From Ursus arctos (Eukaryota; Chordata; Mammalia; Carnivora; Ursidae): a DNA stretch of 64,000 nucleotides. The DNA lies in assembly GCF_023065955.2 (NCBI RefSeq), contig NW_026623100.1:15849001-15913000 (forward strand). The letters run 5' to 3'. Each line of letters starts with the position of its first letter. The first letter of the stretch is position 1. Below are positions 24,866-37,959 of the stretch, piece after piece. A program made the position numbers and the translations under genes. The notes beneath the pieces are model-generated. The model was not told the origin of the DNA, did no database searches, and saw only the letters and a list, made by a program, of their open reading frames with translations.

Positions 24866-25605
24866 CAAACAAAATTCCTCGGGCTTCGTGATGGGAGCTT
24901 TCCAATAACCAGCCTGTCAGTCACTGCCCCCACCCAGACCTGGCAGCCCGCCAGACTGGTTTTGACAAACCCAGACCATGGGTGGACTGGGCGGTGGTGG
25001 AGGAGGCAACTGGCAAGACCACCTCCTCCCGCCCCACCCTGGGGGTCCCATTAGGCCCCTTTGGGCAGTTTCTGCCTGGCCCAGCCCAGATCCCGGAGGA
25101 GAGGACTTGGAAGATCCTGGGGGAAGATGTGTCAGAGCCTGGGGGGCAGCCCCCCAGCACAGGAGCAATATGGCCCTCCCTGCAAGCTGGAGCTGCCGTG
25201 TGTAAACACCCTATCGACCCAGCCATCTCCCCCAGGAAGCCTAGGCTGTTTTGGAAAATATGTGAGCTGATAACTAGACTGAGCTGGGGCCAGACCTTGG
25301 CTGGTTCTGGTTGAGGCTAACTGTGGCCTCAAGGGCACCTCCCCGGTCTACCTGGCCTGCCTCACCTTTTTCTCAGGTTATTTCTATTGGTGCATTCCAC
25401 TAGGCAGAAGGATCAGAGTCCCGGGCCTGTGTTCACATTTCTGACTTAAACCCGGTGTGTTTATTGGATGGCTCTTAGTAAGGGCTACAGTGGATCAAAA
25501 AGACACTTAAAATACCAACACTCCAGTGAGGGGGCTGGAATCAAAGGTATTAACACAAACATAGTTTATCCCTTTGCTGGATTCATTAAACATTTTTGGC
25601 TAGCA

Positions 25606-25619
25606 CCCCCCCCCCCCCC
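25606..25619 (+). repeat. Poly(C) run, 14 bases
   Basis: Uninterrupted C homopolymer flanked by AT-rich sequence. Confidence 0.95.
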
Positions 25620-26559
25620 AGGACAAGAGCCAGGAGTTAAACTTGCAGGCCCTGTGGCTGAGGGAAGTGTTAAGCCGGGCATAATCACTGGCCCCAGCAC
25701 TTTCTTCCCCAAAGGTCAGTTCCTCATCAGCTAAGCTGGTTTGACATTCAGCATTTCCCTTTGCTTGTTGTTCTATGGACGCTCCTGTGATCTTGCTCTG
25801 TGGGTCTGTCGTCAGGGGCCTCGGTCTCCCCCTGCCAGTCCGCTTTTGCTCAGACAGGAGGGTCGATGACCCAGGTGGTTTGGTTTCGGGAAGAGAAGAG
25901 GAAAGGAAGGTATTATTTGCAGGGTTTTTTTCAAAACGAATTCTTAATTTGTTTTGAGGTGATTTCAGCTCTTTGTTTCCCGATCCTAACTCCCTCATCT
26001 CCCAGCTTACAACGTTTGCTGGAGGCAGGCATTCCAGCCCAGGCCCAAGACAAAGCCTCTCTGCCCCAGGAAGAGAGGGCATTGTTGCCCATGAGGCAGG
26101 GCTGGCCTCCCCTCTGCAGTGGGTGGTCTTTGGGGCCCCAGGGTCTGCTTCCTGGGCAGAGGTTACAGACCAAGAACAAGGTGTTTGCTTCTTGGTGATT
26201 TATACCAGGCTGGGACCCTACTTTTCTTCTACCTAGGGACCTTCTTTCTGGAAGTTCTGACATTCCTGAATGGTCATGGAAAGGCTCTGGGGGGTTTGTG
26301 TTCTTATCTGGCAAGATCATGCGTTTGCGTTTGGAGAATCATCTGGAGATAACTGGACAGACGTAGGCGGTGGCTGAGGGAAGCAGGGCCTGGAGACCTG
26401 CTGGGTCAGCCGTGGGTCAGCACAGATAAGAAGGCCTAGCCGTCCAGTGAGCCGCAGGCGTGCTTCGGTGCAGGCCTGCTCTCAGAAAAGCCCTGAGACT
26501 GTTCTCCAGGTGGGGGCAGGGCCCTTGAAGCAGGAGGAGCTCATTTCAGGAAGCAGAAG

Positions 26560-26640
26560 CTTGCCGGCTGTTGATTTTAATACTCCAAAGTTAGTTCATT
26601 TTGAATGAATTCATTAAGAGGTGGTGGATCGGTGTGAGCC
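26560..26640. promoter_or_regulatory. Candidate conserved non-coding island
   Basis: AT-rich block with ttgattttaatactccaaag and ttttgaatgaattcattaag. It does not look like a repeat. Inference only. Confidence 0.25.
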
Positions 26641-27689
26641 TCAAAAGATGAGGGTACATGGGTCAATGCATGCTCCAGACCCAAGGGGAAATCATTGGTT
26701 TTTAGGGCGAAGAGCTGCCATCAGGGGCCCTTCTGTGTTGGGAGTTAGTCTCTAGCAAGGTAAGAAAGCTGGGCTTCCCTCTGGCCCTCTGCCTTTCAGG
26801 GAGGTCACTCCTGTTAGAGCCACTTTAAAATAATACCCTCAAAGAGCACGTGCCTGAGTGTAACCAGTTGATTTCCCTGGAGTCTCCCAGAGGCGTGGAA
26901 TTGGGAGGAGTGTGTGCGACCCATGTCGCCCTGCCCCTGCTTGGCTTCCTGGGCTGCTGGGTAGAGCCAGGTGTTGGAGCCAGGTGACCCCAGCCTGAAT
27001 GGGGGCGAGGGGCTGGGCCGACTCCTACCAGAGGGCCTGCTCCTTCCCTGCCCCTGCCCCTGCCCCCATCCTGTCCTGGGGTGGGGCCTCTGCGCCTGCT
27101 CCGCTGGGCCTCCTGCCCTCCGTCCAGGTCATCATCCCTGCTGGGCCAACCAGCAGCTCTACTTTGCCTAGAAGCCCCCCACTCCTCACCCCCGTTGGTC
27201 AAAATGGAAAGCTGAACTGCTTGATTGAGTACTGGATTCTCTACTGGTTTGTTTCCCAGCTGCCTTAGATACGCCGTTTGAACTTCCCCTTGAGAGTGGA
27301 AGCACCTTTGGAGCAGGGACTGTGGCCTCTGCCCTGCCCCCACCTCCTCCCTGTGGGGGCCCCACGGCTAGACACCCAGCGCACCCCAGTAGACCCTCTG
27401 ATGGGTAGACCACGGGAGCGGTTTTGTCTATTGCTCTGGAGTGAAGGAGGGACCCCACACGGATGCTGGCGCCTTACAGCCCTCACGCCACTTACCCTGT
27501 TTTCTTGTTTGGGTGTGTTTATTTTTTGCTCTTTACAGCCCTCCTACTTGAAAAAACTGGGGAAGCTAGATGGTAGGGCAGACTGCTGGTACAGGGCAGA
27601 GCCGGGGCTAGAACCCAGGCCAGGTGGCCGGCTAGACAGCCCTCAGAGGCTTGAACCCCACCAGCTTTGATGACAGTAAGAGAGCAGTG

Positions 27690-27860
27690 CACCCGGCACG
27701 TGCTCTGCGGCGGCCACTGCTCTGAACACTGCGCTTGCGTTACGTCCCCCTCTCCTCAGGGACCCGGTGAGGAAGAACAGCCCCCGTTGCTCCCACTTTA
27801 CACAGGAGGGCCTAAGTAAGCAGCTGTGCGTGACCGGGGCTGGGTACATGATGGCAGGTG
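27690..27860 (-). repeat. MIR fragment (reverse)
   Basis: Shows ccactgctctgaacactgcg, ctcctcagggacccggtgag and cccactttacacaggagggc, like reverse MIR. Confidence 0.6.
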
Positions 27861-27904
27861 GGGCAGACCGGGATTGGGCACTTTATGAAGTGTGAGCCCC
27901 CCCA

Positions 27905-28075
27905 GGTCTCTCTGCACATTTTTTCCAAGGAAGAGCCCTACCCTCACCCTCCAGGTGTACGGATACCGTCATTCACATTTTACCGATACAAAACTAAAGT
28001 TCAGAGAAGGTGAAAGGACTTGCCCTGGAGGCCCCACGGCTAGAGGAAGGGAAACCGAGGTTTGGGCATGCAGGA
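27905..28075 (-). repeat. MIR or L2 fragment (reverse)
   Basis: Shows cattcacattttaccgatac, actaaagttcagagaaggtg, aaaggacttgccctggaggc and cacggctagaggaagggaaa. Confidence 0.6.
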
Positions 28076-28139
28076 TGGGGCCCCCTTCCTGTGTTTCCCT
28101 GTGTCCCGTGTGGTGGGCAGACTCTGGCCTCCCGGCCCG

Positions 28140-28300
28140 GGAGTTAGACTTTCCAGAGGCGTGGCCGCCTGACTCAAAGAATAGCCTGCTTTTTCACTCA
28201 ATTATGTGTTTTCTGTAAAAATAGAACTCTTCATTAAAACAGCACGGCACAGCCATCAGCCGGAATTACTAATTACTGTCCTTTAAAGAGATAATTCCCC
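28140..28300. promoter_or_regulatory. Candidate conserved enhancer
   Basis: AT-rich and non-repetitive. It holds ctgtaaaaatagaactcttc (MEF2-like GTAAAAATAG) and clustered homeodomain cores in ggaattactaattactgtcc, ending agataattccccc. Composition contrasts with GC-rich flanks. Function is inferred. Confidence 0.35.
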
Positions 28301-28504
28301 CTTCGGTGCCTTTGCCACACCTGCCGCCATCCCCGCCCCCACCGTGCAGGGCTCCCACAGAGGCCGGGAGCCGGAGGCATGGGGCTGGTGGGACCAGGAA
28401 GAATGGACCGTGCCCCGGGGCGCTGCAGCGGCTCTTCCTCGGACTTCCCCCACCCCGGGAACGCCCACAGCTCCCCAGGCCTCCGTGAGTCCTTGTGGCT
28501 CAAA

Positions 28505-28610
28505 CTCCCGTTATTCAACAAAGATTCGTTGAGTGACGTTAGGTCAGTCACTGGGGATACAAAGATAAGAAAGACGTGGCCCTGCCAGACACAGGGTCTG
28601 CTAGGGAAGA
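28505..28610 (-). repeat. L2-type fragment (reverse)
   Basis: Shows ttattcaacaaagattcgtt, gagtgacgttaggtcagtca and ctggggatacaaagataaga, the reverse of the L2 3' end. Confidence 0.65.
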
Positions 28611-29159
28611 CTGGCAGTGATGGCGTGGGCCGAGGAGACCTGTCTTGTGGGGTGGCTGTGCGCCAGGGCTGCCTGTATAGGGCTCTGTTGCCCTTAGTCC
28701 TCCCAGCAGCCTTCCTGGGTGGTGCGGTTACTTTCCCGGAGGGGTGAAGGCACCTGCCGGGAGGGTGCTGAGGCGGGGGCGTGTACCTGCTTTGTCCGGT
28801 GCCCACAGCTGCTTCAGCACGATGTGCTCCTGTTTGCTGGGGAGCGAACCGCGGGCCAGAGGTGGCCCCGTCAGCTAGACAGCAGTGGCCGTGCTCAGGC
28901 GTTTATCGCATGTGCTGAGTGATTTTATAGGGAGCCGTTTCCAGGAACAGGAAAGGGAAAATGTGGTCCCATTGTGCTTGCGACCCACACAGCCCAGGTC
29001 CTTCCCTGCAGCCGCCTCTGCTCTGCACGTACTCCCTACCACCAGGAGCAGTGCTGGGGGGAGCAGCCAGGGAGGGGATGCAGGAGAGAATGATCTGAGG
29101 CTCCTGGAAAGGGGGAATGGACAAGGTGACCTCTGACCCCTGGAGAGTGCTTGCTTAGC

Positions 29160-29350
29160 TCAAGCCATCTTCACAGAAATATCCCCAATTTACAAAATAA
29201 TTCTTTTGGAAAATATTTTTTTTTGGAAGGGCTCATGTTCACCCAGTTTCGAGGAGGCTCACCCGAAGATATCTCCTCTTATATAAGTGGGGAAAAATGA
29301 TTTGTCTTTGCCTCAGATGGGAACAGCTCCAAATCTTAATCCTTTTGACA
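29160..29350. promoter_or_regulatory. Candidate conserved enhancer
   Basis: AT-rich block containing acaaaataattcttttggaa, the palindrome cttatataag (29278-29287) and gacaaataattagcaggctg. Not recognised as a repeat. Function is inferred. Confidence 0.3.
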
Positions 29351-31129
29351 AATAATTAGCAGGCTGATCCTGCCCCAGGAACAGGGGCCAGGCAGGGCCC
29401 AGAAAGCGAGGGAGGAGGAGGCAGCTGCCAGGCTGACCGTGCATTCCACCAAGAACGAGCTCCAGGGGCTGCCCTGGCCCGAGCGGCTGGGCAGGTGGGC
29501 AGAAATGCCCTGTGGGAACACCCAGAGACGCCAGCCTCACTGGTCTGCGTCTCTGCCACAGGAGAAGGGCTGGCCCAGAGGCAGACAGACTCCTCAAGGC
29601 CGAGGTGCTTCATGGTCCAGCAGGGCTGGCCCTATTTAGGTCAGCCGAGTGCCTGTCTGTGCCCCCAGGATGCCCGCCTTGACCAGAGCACGGCGGTAGA
29701 TGAGTGTGTGGTAAGGATGGTGGCTTAGGGAGCCCCGAGCCTGGGCGTGAGGTGGCCAGTGTGGATCACCCAAACTCTGGTGGCGTTCTTAGGGAGGGTG
29801 TGAGCTCCTGGGGAGTCACCTTGTGGCCTCACTGGGCCTCCCTACGAGGACCAGGGCACACTTGCCACTTCAGCTGGGCCCAGGACTCCTTCCCGTAGCC
29901 TTAGCTGGCTCCCCGCTGGGGTGGGACAGAGCACATGGTGTGTTTACGTGGACTCTTGCTCCTTCCTCTTCCCCAGAGAGAACACTCACTTTCACATCGT
30001 CTTCGGATGCAAGGCGTGGGAAGGGCCTTCGGTCCTGTTAGACCTCGGTGTTTATTTCACATGGGCCTCCACAGCTTCACAAACAGGAATGTGCTTGCAA
30101 GGGGGCTTAGGGCCACGGCTGCGTCACCTGGACCTAGTCGGCCGGGCTTAGTCTGTCCCCTCCCATCCCTTCCTTTCCTACACCCTTCTTGAGTCCCAGG
30201 AGCCGCGAGGAAGACTGCCTGCCTTGCCAGACGGGCCACAGAGGTCAGGGGCTTTCTGAGAGCCTTCCAAGGCACGAGGCCTCGAAACCGCTTTTCCGGG
30301 TCTGCTAGGCCTGCCGTTTCGGGGCAGGAGTCCCTTCCCCCAGCCTCAGCGCAGGCCTGTGCTTGAGGACTGAGTGCAGCTGTGCATTTCTCAGCCGCTG
30401 CGTGCGGGTCACTGCAGTTCATGTGGTGGCAGACGTCACTCCCACTTCACTGGAACCTGCGACATGCCCTGCTGGGTGACAGTGGAGCTGGGACTTTGGC
30501 TCGGGTTTCTCACTCCGCTCTGAACGACATCGCCGTGCAGGGTCAGCGGTGTGGCCGTTCCTGTCCCAGAGTGGTTGCGCAGGTGTGAGAGGGCCTGTAG
30601 ATGCACATATTCCGGCCCTTCCTGTCTCGGGACACTCCCTGGTTGTACTTCTGGCTCTGCCCGGGTGACTGTCCTCCGGGATGAAGACCGCGAGTCCTGA
30701 GGAGCCGCACACCTTCATGTCCTGCCCAGAACTCCCCCGCTCCTCCCCAGGCCCGTGGAACTTGGCAGCTAAAAACGGACTCGGCCAGCGCTTCGCTTGT
30801 TGGGAGGCACTGTAACCCACTCCAGTGATGAGGCACCGAGCGAACACATCCCTCCCTCCTTCCTAACGAGGGCCCAGCAGTGGGAAGCGGGGGCGTCAGA
30901 AATCAGCTCTGATTTCACACGGATTGCGAGACCCTGAGCGTGGCCAGATGGTTGTAACAACACGTATCTTCACAGAACTAAGCAGACAGTGTGCGCTCAG
31001 CTCCGTGTGGGCCCCGGAGAGGCGGGGAGGACCCTGACGTGGCGGGAAGCAGGGCCCTGGCCGACGAGGCCTTGCCGTCCAGGTGGGGGTGCATGGCAGG
31101 ACGCAGGACAAGATGCGTGGTGGTTTTAC

Positions 31130-31290
31130 CATCTGTAGGCAGGACTGGCCACGGACTGTTTCTGGATTATCTGAATTTAAAATGCTTGATAGGAATGTAT
31201 CTTCGTGATTAAACTCATAAGCCTATGTGGCCAAAAGATACATAAATAATCTATGTAAATAATATCTAGAGATACAGAGCGTGTAATTAA
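31130..31290. promoter_or_regulatory. Candidate conserved non-coding island
   Basis: AT-rich block with ggattatctgaatttaaaat, gattaaactcataagcctat and gtaaataatatctagagata. Non-repetitive in appearance. Confidence 0.3.
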
Positions 31291-34094
31291 GTGCTAAGAC
31301 TCTTGAGTGATCAGAAAAGGGCAGGGGTGGTCATGCTGGGGCTTCTCTGAGGAGGGACTACAACCACTAAGTTAGAATAGTGGGCTTTTTTAGAGTCTCA
31401 GACTCCTTTCTACAAATGACATTTTAGATTCATTTGGTATATGAAACAGGCCTGCCAGCGGCTGGGCTGGTTGAAGGGGTGGGGAGCCCAAGCTTGCCGC
31501 CTGCATCCCCCGGCCCCCATGGCCAACAGCTTCCCTGAGGCCCTGCCTGGAAGCACCGTGTTCGGTGAGGCTCCGGCGTGTTGCGTGGGCTAGGAAGTGT
31601 TGCCCACCAGCCACAGTGGCACATCGGTGCTCAGCCAGCTCCTCGTACTGTTGTGGGAAGAACCAGGCCACCCGTGTGTCTTGGCACACAGGATAGAGAG
31701 GGAGCCCTGTACTGCGACAGAGGAGGGGAGGGGAGGGAGTCCAGCAGCGAATTAGAGGCATGCCAGCAGGTGTGCAGGTGACCAAGTCTGACATAGTGAA
31801 GACTATCCTGGAGGGGCGTGTGTACAGCCCCCATGCGGACACACGGGAAGTCAGAGGGTGACATCTGCTTAGGAGCTGGCCAGAAGTTGGAGAGGAAGGG
31901 TGAGTCCAGCAAGGGCGATGACGTGCAGCAGGGCACGGATGAGTCCAGGAGGCTGTCCCCCAGTTCAGGTTGCTGCTAATGCCCACATGAGCAGCTCACG
32001 GGTGCCCAAGGGCATCGGGAGGAGTGGCAGGAATGGAAGGTCATGGCACAAAGGCATTTGAATTGATGTCATAGTCTGGGCAGGGTTCTTTGTCGAGGAA
32101 GATCCCTCCTGGCAGTGCTCAACGGTGAGACTAAGGAAATCTCAGGAGCTCATCTGGAGCCTCCCAGGATCCAGGATCCGGGAGTGAAGGATCCGACCAG
32201 AGGGTGACTGCCTGTTGGAGCGCTTGCCCCAGCCCAGAAAGGATGTGGTTTGGTTGAGAAATTCCGCGCTGGGTCACTCACGCTAATGGAATGTCAGCAG
32301 CCGCGAGGATAACAGCCTGTGTTGGTAGAAGTCACTGTCTGCCAGCTCAGCTTGCAGCCACTTCTGTTCTAGGCACGTTGTGTGGTCGGGTCTGCCACTC
32401 GTGCTGGCCCTCAGGGACGCAGGGAGCAGGAGGGGGAAAGGGGCCTAGCAGAGAGGAGCTGAAGAGGAGGCATGCGGGGGGACATGGGGTGCCGGGGAGC
32501 ACTTCGGGGCTGGTCTGCCTGGGGAACTGTCCCGGGAACCAGCCTAGCCCGGCCCTGAGTGGCCCCGCCTGGGTGTTCCCCATGTCTGCAGGAAGGGGTT
32601 TCACTCCTCATAACAGCCGCTCCAGCCTCTGGTCCCCCCTTCCCAACGCTTCACCTCTCTCCCCCAACTCCCAATGCTGCCCCACCCCAGCCGCCTTTTC
32701 ATCACACACCAGCCCAACAAGATACCTTATCGCCACCCTCCTTGCGCTGAGTCTGACCCACCTGACTATCACTCAATGATCAGCACCTGGTTATCTGGGC
32801 ACTTTGTCATTTTTAGCACCAGTTGTTACCTTGAAGGTGGAAATTGTGTCTTCTACTCCAGATTTCCTAAAGCAGGGGCTTCTAATACTTGTGAAGTGTT
32901 GGACCCTTCGAGAATCCGGGAGGGGAGAGTAGGGATGGCAGGGCCAGTTTTCCCCAGCAGCTGCCCACCAGGATGCAAAGACCACATTCCTGCCCAGGCC
33001 TGTGCAGCCCACACTGTGGAGACCATGCTTTCTGCCCTCGGGACCTTGTAGGCCAACCAGGCCATTCATTAGTAGATGTTCTGAGAAGGGCACAAGGCAT
33101 CCTGAGCGTCTGGGAAGGCAGAATTTAAGGTCAGACTTGAGAGGGGATGAACATGGAGAGGTGAGGCTGGATGGGGTGGAGGGGCTCCGAGTGAGGGAGA
33201 GGGTCAGAGGGGAAAGCTCCCAGTCCAAGGCTGGCCTCCCCATACAGTGCCTGCAGCCTCAGATCACAGGACGCGTGCTGTGTGGATGCAGGACTCAGCC
33301 TGTCCGAGGGCCTGTGTGCCAAGTTCAGATGGGCCAGCAGAGCCACCAGGCAGTGATCAAGTACAGGGCCTGACATCATGTGCGTTTGTGCAACAGCGAT
33401 GCCGGGATGAAAAGGGCCTTACTGCTCAGCACCCGGTGAGAACCAGAGTCACAGCCTTGTTTGGGCCTCAGTGGCTCAGTCAAGTTCACATGCTGCCCAG
33501 ACAGCTGGTGCGCATCAGTGCGGCTGGCAGGACCCACGGTAGAAAGAACGCGGGACTTCATAGCCGGTAGTAAACTGCCACTGCCTTGCATTTCCTAAGT
33601 GTCCGCGGCTGCCTTGACCCTCTCTCCCCCAGGACCCCAGTACTCCCCGATAACCGAAGGGCCAACACCTGGCACAGCAGGATGCCCAAGCCCCCACCCT
33701 CATTCTGATGGGCGGTGTTCTGATGGTCTCTGCTGTGTCCGGGGCAGAGGGAGGAAGCCCCCCTCCTGTGGTCCTGCCTTCTGGTGGGGCCAGCGCCTTT
33801 TTTCTCCTCCCAGCCTCCATCAGGGCCACAGCTCCACATCCCACACCGTCCTGACCTCAGAGGACTCCCAGTTTTCAGGTTGAAAGAGATTCTGAAGTTG
33901 CTCTCTCCCTTGCAGAGTGACTGTGTTCTAAATGGTGACCGGATAGGATCTGGTGGCACTTTAATCCTATAGCACATATAAGGGGAGCTGGCTATTTTAG
34001 GAAATCCAGTGAAGAATTCTTTGATAAAGTAGCACGTGACTGGTGACTGTCCTCATGTATCCAGGGTCAGGAAGCAGTCTGCAGTTCAACTGAG

Positions 34095-34175
34095 GAGATG
34101 TTAATTGAGCATTTACTGTGTGCTGGCAAGGTCTAAAGCAGCACTCTGCCCTTAGGGGACCTTTCTTTGCCAGTT
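34095..34175 (-). repeat. L2-type fragment (reverse)
   Basis: Shows ttaattgagcatttactgtg, tgctggcaaggtctaaagca and gcccttaggggacctt. Confidence 0.65.
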
Positions 34176-34263
34176 CCTTGCTTAGCTTTATTCCTTGATT
34201 AAGAGTTGCCTTCTGGGTCTGTCTCTTGCAGACAGGGCCCCCGGGGCCCTGTGGGGCTTGTAA

Positions 34264-34641
<378 letters not shown>

Positions 34642-34711
34642 TGAGTGGAGTCATGCTCTCTGCGGCTGCCCGGGGGGTGGGGGGGGTGGATGCCACACGG
34701 GCCGGGTGGTG

Positions 34712-34725
34712 GTTGCCAAGGCAAC
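34712..34725. promoter_or_regulatory. X-box RFX motif (GTTGCCAAGGCAAC)
   Basis: Two perfect inverted half-sites, GTTGCC and GGCAAC, separated by AA: the textbook RFX palindrome. It sits 72 bases downstream of the exon at 34524-34640. Binding is not shown. Confidence 0.5.
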
Positions 34726-34774
34726 AGCCCACAGCCCTGCAGCCATGATGCCTGGGGGTGGTGACGGAATTTGA

Positions 34775-34900
34775 ATCAGAGTGTGCTACTTACTGCTCCC
34801 AGGGCCTTTTACATCCGTTGGCTAATTTTAACCTTTTGACAACCTTCTGTGAGGACAGAAAGAACCTGCTTGGGAAGCGGAAGTTCAGAGAAGTAAGAAG
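34775..34900 (-). repeat. MIR fragment (reverse)
   Basis: Shows cttttacatccgttggctaa, ttttaaccttttgacaacct style decay, then gtgaggacagaaagaacctg and gaagttcagagaag. Confidence 0.6.
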
Positions 34901-34919
34901 GAAGTCCTGATTGAGCGGT

Positions 34920-35090
34920 GGACCAGGCGCTGGGATTACCGCTCATCTCTTAAACACTGTCAGATTTTATTCTCAGCCCAGGAGGGAAACTAAGACTCCG
35001 AGATCTTATAGACTTTGCCAGAGTCACTCACCTGGTAAATGGCAGTGCTGGAACTTGAACCTGGGTCACCCGAGTGCCAGCCCTCCTGAG
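34920..35090 (-). repeat. MIR SINE (reverse)
   Basis: Shows accaggcgctgggattaccg, ttttattctcagcccaggag, ggaaactaagactccgagat and tgctggaacttgaacctggg. Confidence 0.75.
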
Positions 35091-35165
35091 CCCATTGCTT
35101 CTTCCTGGCCCCATTTGGAAGCTAGGAGGAGGAAGCTGAATTCCTGAAGGGCCTGCCCCGCCCAT

Positions 35166-35182
35166 CCCCCCCCCCCCCCCCC
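35166..35182 (+). repeat. Poly(C) run, 17 bases
   Basis: Longest C homopolymer in the window, followed by imperfect ctcacccaccatc repeats up to 35250. Confidence 0.95.
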
Positions 35183-36759
35183 GCAACTCACCCACCATCC
35201 TCCCGCCCCACTCACCCAACGTCTTTCCCCTGACTCACCCACCATCTCCTACCATAGTCCCCAGCCTGGGCTCCAGGTTTTTCCTGGGCCAGAGTAGGCA
35301 CTCTTGTCTGGGTTGAAGATGCTGGAAGTCTTTGCTCAGATCCCCTCGGACACTGTGTAGCCCAAAGCAGAAAAGGGCTTTGTGCCAGGCAGGTCTTGGG
35401 CGTCCTCCTTCTCCTCTGGTGCTCGCTCCCTGCCCTCCCCTGAAATTCCTGGCTGTGTCATCTCCTGGAAGACCCCCCTCTAGTAGATGTGTTTGCATTT
35501 TCACAGGGACTCTGGGAGACCAGAAGGCTTTCGCAGTCCCCAGAGGCATGTCTCTCTATTGGTGAGACTTACAGAGGAGGGCCAGGATAATCCAACTGGG
35601 TTAAAACCCTTGGGCAAAGTAGGGTCTGTCTCTGTCTGAAGGCCTTTGACAGGCCTGGGAGATTCCAGGGCAGAGCAGGACCCAGTGAGTGGAAGCTGCC
35701 AGAAGGAGGCTTTGGGGTGAGGGACTTTTCAGAAAGGGAATGGGGAGCTGTCTGGTAGCTGGGTGATGTGGGGGTGAGGCCCAGACTCCGGTGTGAGCAG
35801 GACCTGCCCTGAGATGCCCCTTGCTTAGCCACTCACTGGCTGCAGCCACTTGGGCAGGTCCACAGTCTGGCTCCCCTTACGGAGAGGAGCTGCCCTTGGA
35901 GGTGGCAGGGACTTCCTCTTGGCTGGATGGCTGGCTGCCTGCTCATCCAGGCGGTCTTGGCAGGCCCCTCGGAGCTGTGGCCCCGTCTCCCGGCATGCGG
36001 GCCCTCCCTGTGCCTCCCCTCCAGGCAGCAGATCTGTGGGGTTGCCCCGTGTTCTCGCAGGGGCTGGGGCTGTAGGTTCACGCTGGGGTCATTTTAAGTC
36101 ACCACCCACACACTCATCTCTAATAGGAGGGCCCAGTGGAGCTCCTCCTCGGTTCCCTAAGCACCTCTTTTGGGGAACCTCCCATAGCGCCCCACCTAGG
36201 GCGGGGTAGGGCTCAGCCAGGCCAACTATCTGAAGGCAAATTGCTAGGACCAGAAGGCAGGATCCCATACCCTCCTGGCTTTCCCCAGAATAGGGGGCGG
36301 TCTTTCTGAACCTGGAGATACCAAGCAGAAACTAGGATTTGTAAAATCTGGTTTGGGGCAGCTGAGGCCAGAGGCCAGAATCCACAGCCTGAAGGTCTGG
36401 CCTACCGGCCCCACCCAGGCGCCCTCCTTCCTCTGCTCCGCCTGGGCCAGCCCACACCTCCCAGCCCCCCGCCCCCAGAGCCTTCCTTCGTGGAGCCTGC
36501 AGTCACCCAGCCTTCTACGCTTCCCCTCAACCCTCTTGAACTAGATCTAAGTGCTTATCATGGACTCTCCTCCCCACAGCCCCCCCCCCGCCCCCCACCA
36601 CCAGGTTCTTCAGGGCAGGAGTGATGCTGTGTGTTGACCTAGACCCAGGTGGCAAAAGTCCCTGAGATGGGCTGTTTCTGGAGCCCTAGGAGTGTCCCCG
36701 TCAGGGGCTGGGAGGGCAGGTGGGACAAGAAGCTCTCTGCGCCTGCCACCTGCCCGTGT

Positions 36760-36895
36760 TGCCTCCTGTACTCCTCACGGAGACCTCGTGAGCCTGACCT
36801 CCCCTGCTTCTTACTGCACACGATAAGCAGGATGAGAAAACTAAGAATGGCTAAGTAGCTTTGCCAAGGGCCACACAGCCGAGGAGGGATGGCCC
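36760..36895 (-). repeat. MIR fragment (reverse)
   Basis: Shows tcctcacggagacctcgtga, gcaggatgagaaaactaaga and ttgccaagggccacacagcc. Confidence 0.7.
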
Positions 36896-37730
36896 GTGTC
36901 CTTGGGTCTTCCGCACTGCACCCTGGTGCCTCCCGACAGTGGAAGAGGGTGGGGAGGAAAGGCACCAACCTGACCCACTGTGTTTTGTGGGTGGTTTCCT
37001 CTGATGTGTGCCCGATGGCCGTGCACCCGCAGGCGCAAGTTCAGGCCCGTGTGAGCCTGAGTTAAAGCGGCAAGGGTGGGGCCCTGGCATTCTTGGTTGG
37101 ACCATGGTCTGGGCACCCCAGTGAAAGGAAGAGGCCTCTGGCCCCAGGCTGGACTTACTTGCCTTCTCTCCTGCCATTTCCACCTTGGCCTTCCTCTAAA
37201 CTTTCCCCAGTCAGCAGGTTCCAGGGCGATGCCAGAAGTGGGCAGGGGTGGCTGCTGGGGGTATGTGTGCCCCAGAATGGGCACAATGGGCTGCACAGCC
37301 TTTCCGAGCTGGTGTCCCCCCCACCTCCCACTCAGAGCAAAGAGCAACCTCTCTAGCAGTGTGGGAGCTGCAGGGACCTGGGGAGATTACCATGCTTGTT
37401 TATCTGCCACCCTTGCCCCCCCCCCCGGCTCTTCTGGGGCCACCCTGGTAGCCCAAGGTAGGTTGCCTGAGGCCGAGTGGCGTCTGGGGCTTCCTTCCGT
37501 GGGCTGGGGGCTGGGGGCATTGCTGGTGGCCCGTGAAGACTAAGCGTTCCTTGGAAGCCAGACCGTGATGCCTGCTCTGTGTCTGGCACTCTGCTAGACA
37601 TTGTGAGGGCAGCAAAAGGTAGCAAAGTCCTCCTGTTGGCCTGGGGAGCTCCTAGCATCACACACTTCAGAGGAGGGTTTCTAACCCACGTGCTGCTGGA
37701 TCCATGCTGACGGAGGGCAAGGGAGGAGGC

Positions 37731-37763
37731 AGCCGGGAGGGGCACAGCAGCCGGGAGGGGCAC
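37731..37763 (+). repeat. 18-bp tandem duplication
   Basis: agccgggaggggcac occurs twice, 18 bases apart, joined by agc. Confidence 0.9.
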
Positions 37764-37919
37764 TGGGCTGATTCTAAAGGATGGAGGGTTTTGGGTGGAC
37801 CAGAAGAACAGCAAGAATATTCTTGGTGGCAGCATGAGCAAATAGTAGCCGTGGGGACGAAATGTGGTGGTATTTAGGAATAGCGGGGAGACTGACGTCC
37901 CCACAGGCACACAGTGGCA

Positions 37920-37926
<7 letters not shown>

Positions 37927-37951
<25 letters not shown>
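37927..37951 (+). repeat. (TG)n microsatellite
   Basis: About 12 TG units with flanking tgtatatg and tatgtgtatacatg. Confidence 0.95.

Positions 37952-37959
<8 letters not shown>

Noticed and set aside
27050..27070. cctgcccc tandem run as a meaningful repeat
   Set aside because: Only a few imperfect units; ordinary GC-rich low complexity.
31390..31986. 198-codon minus-strand open frame
   Set aside because: No recognisable motif. Composition matches the intron background.
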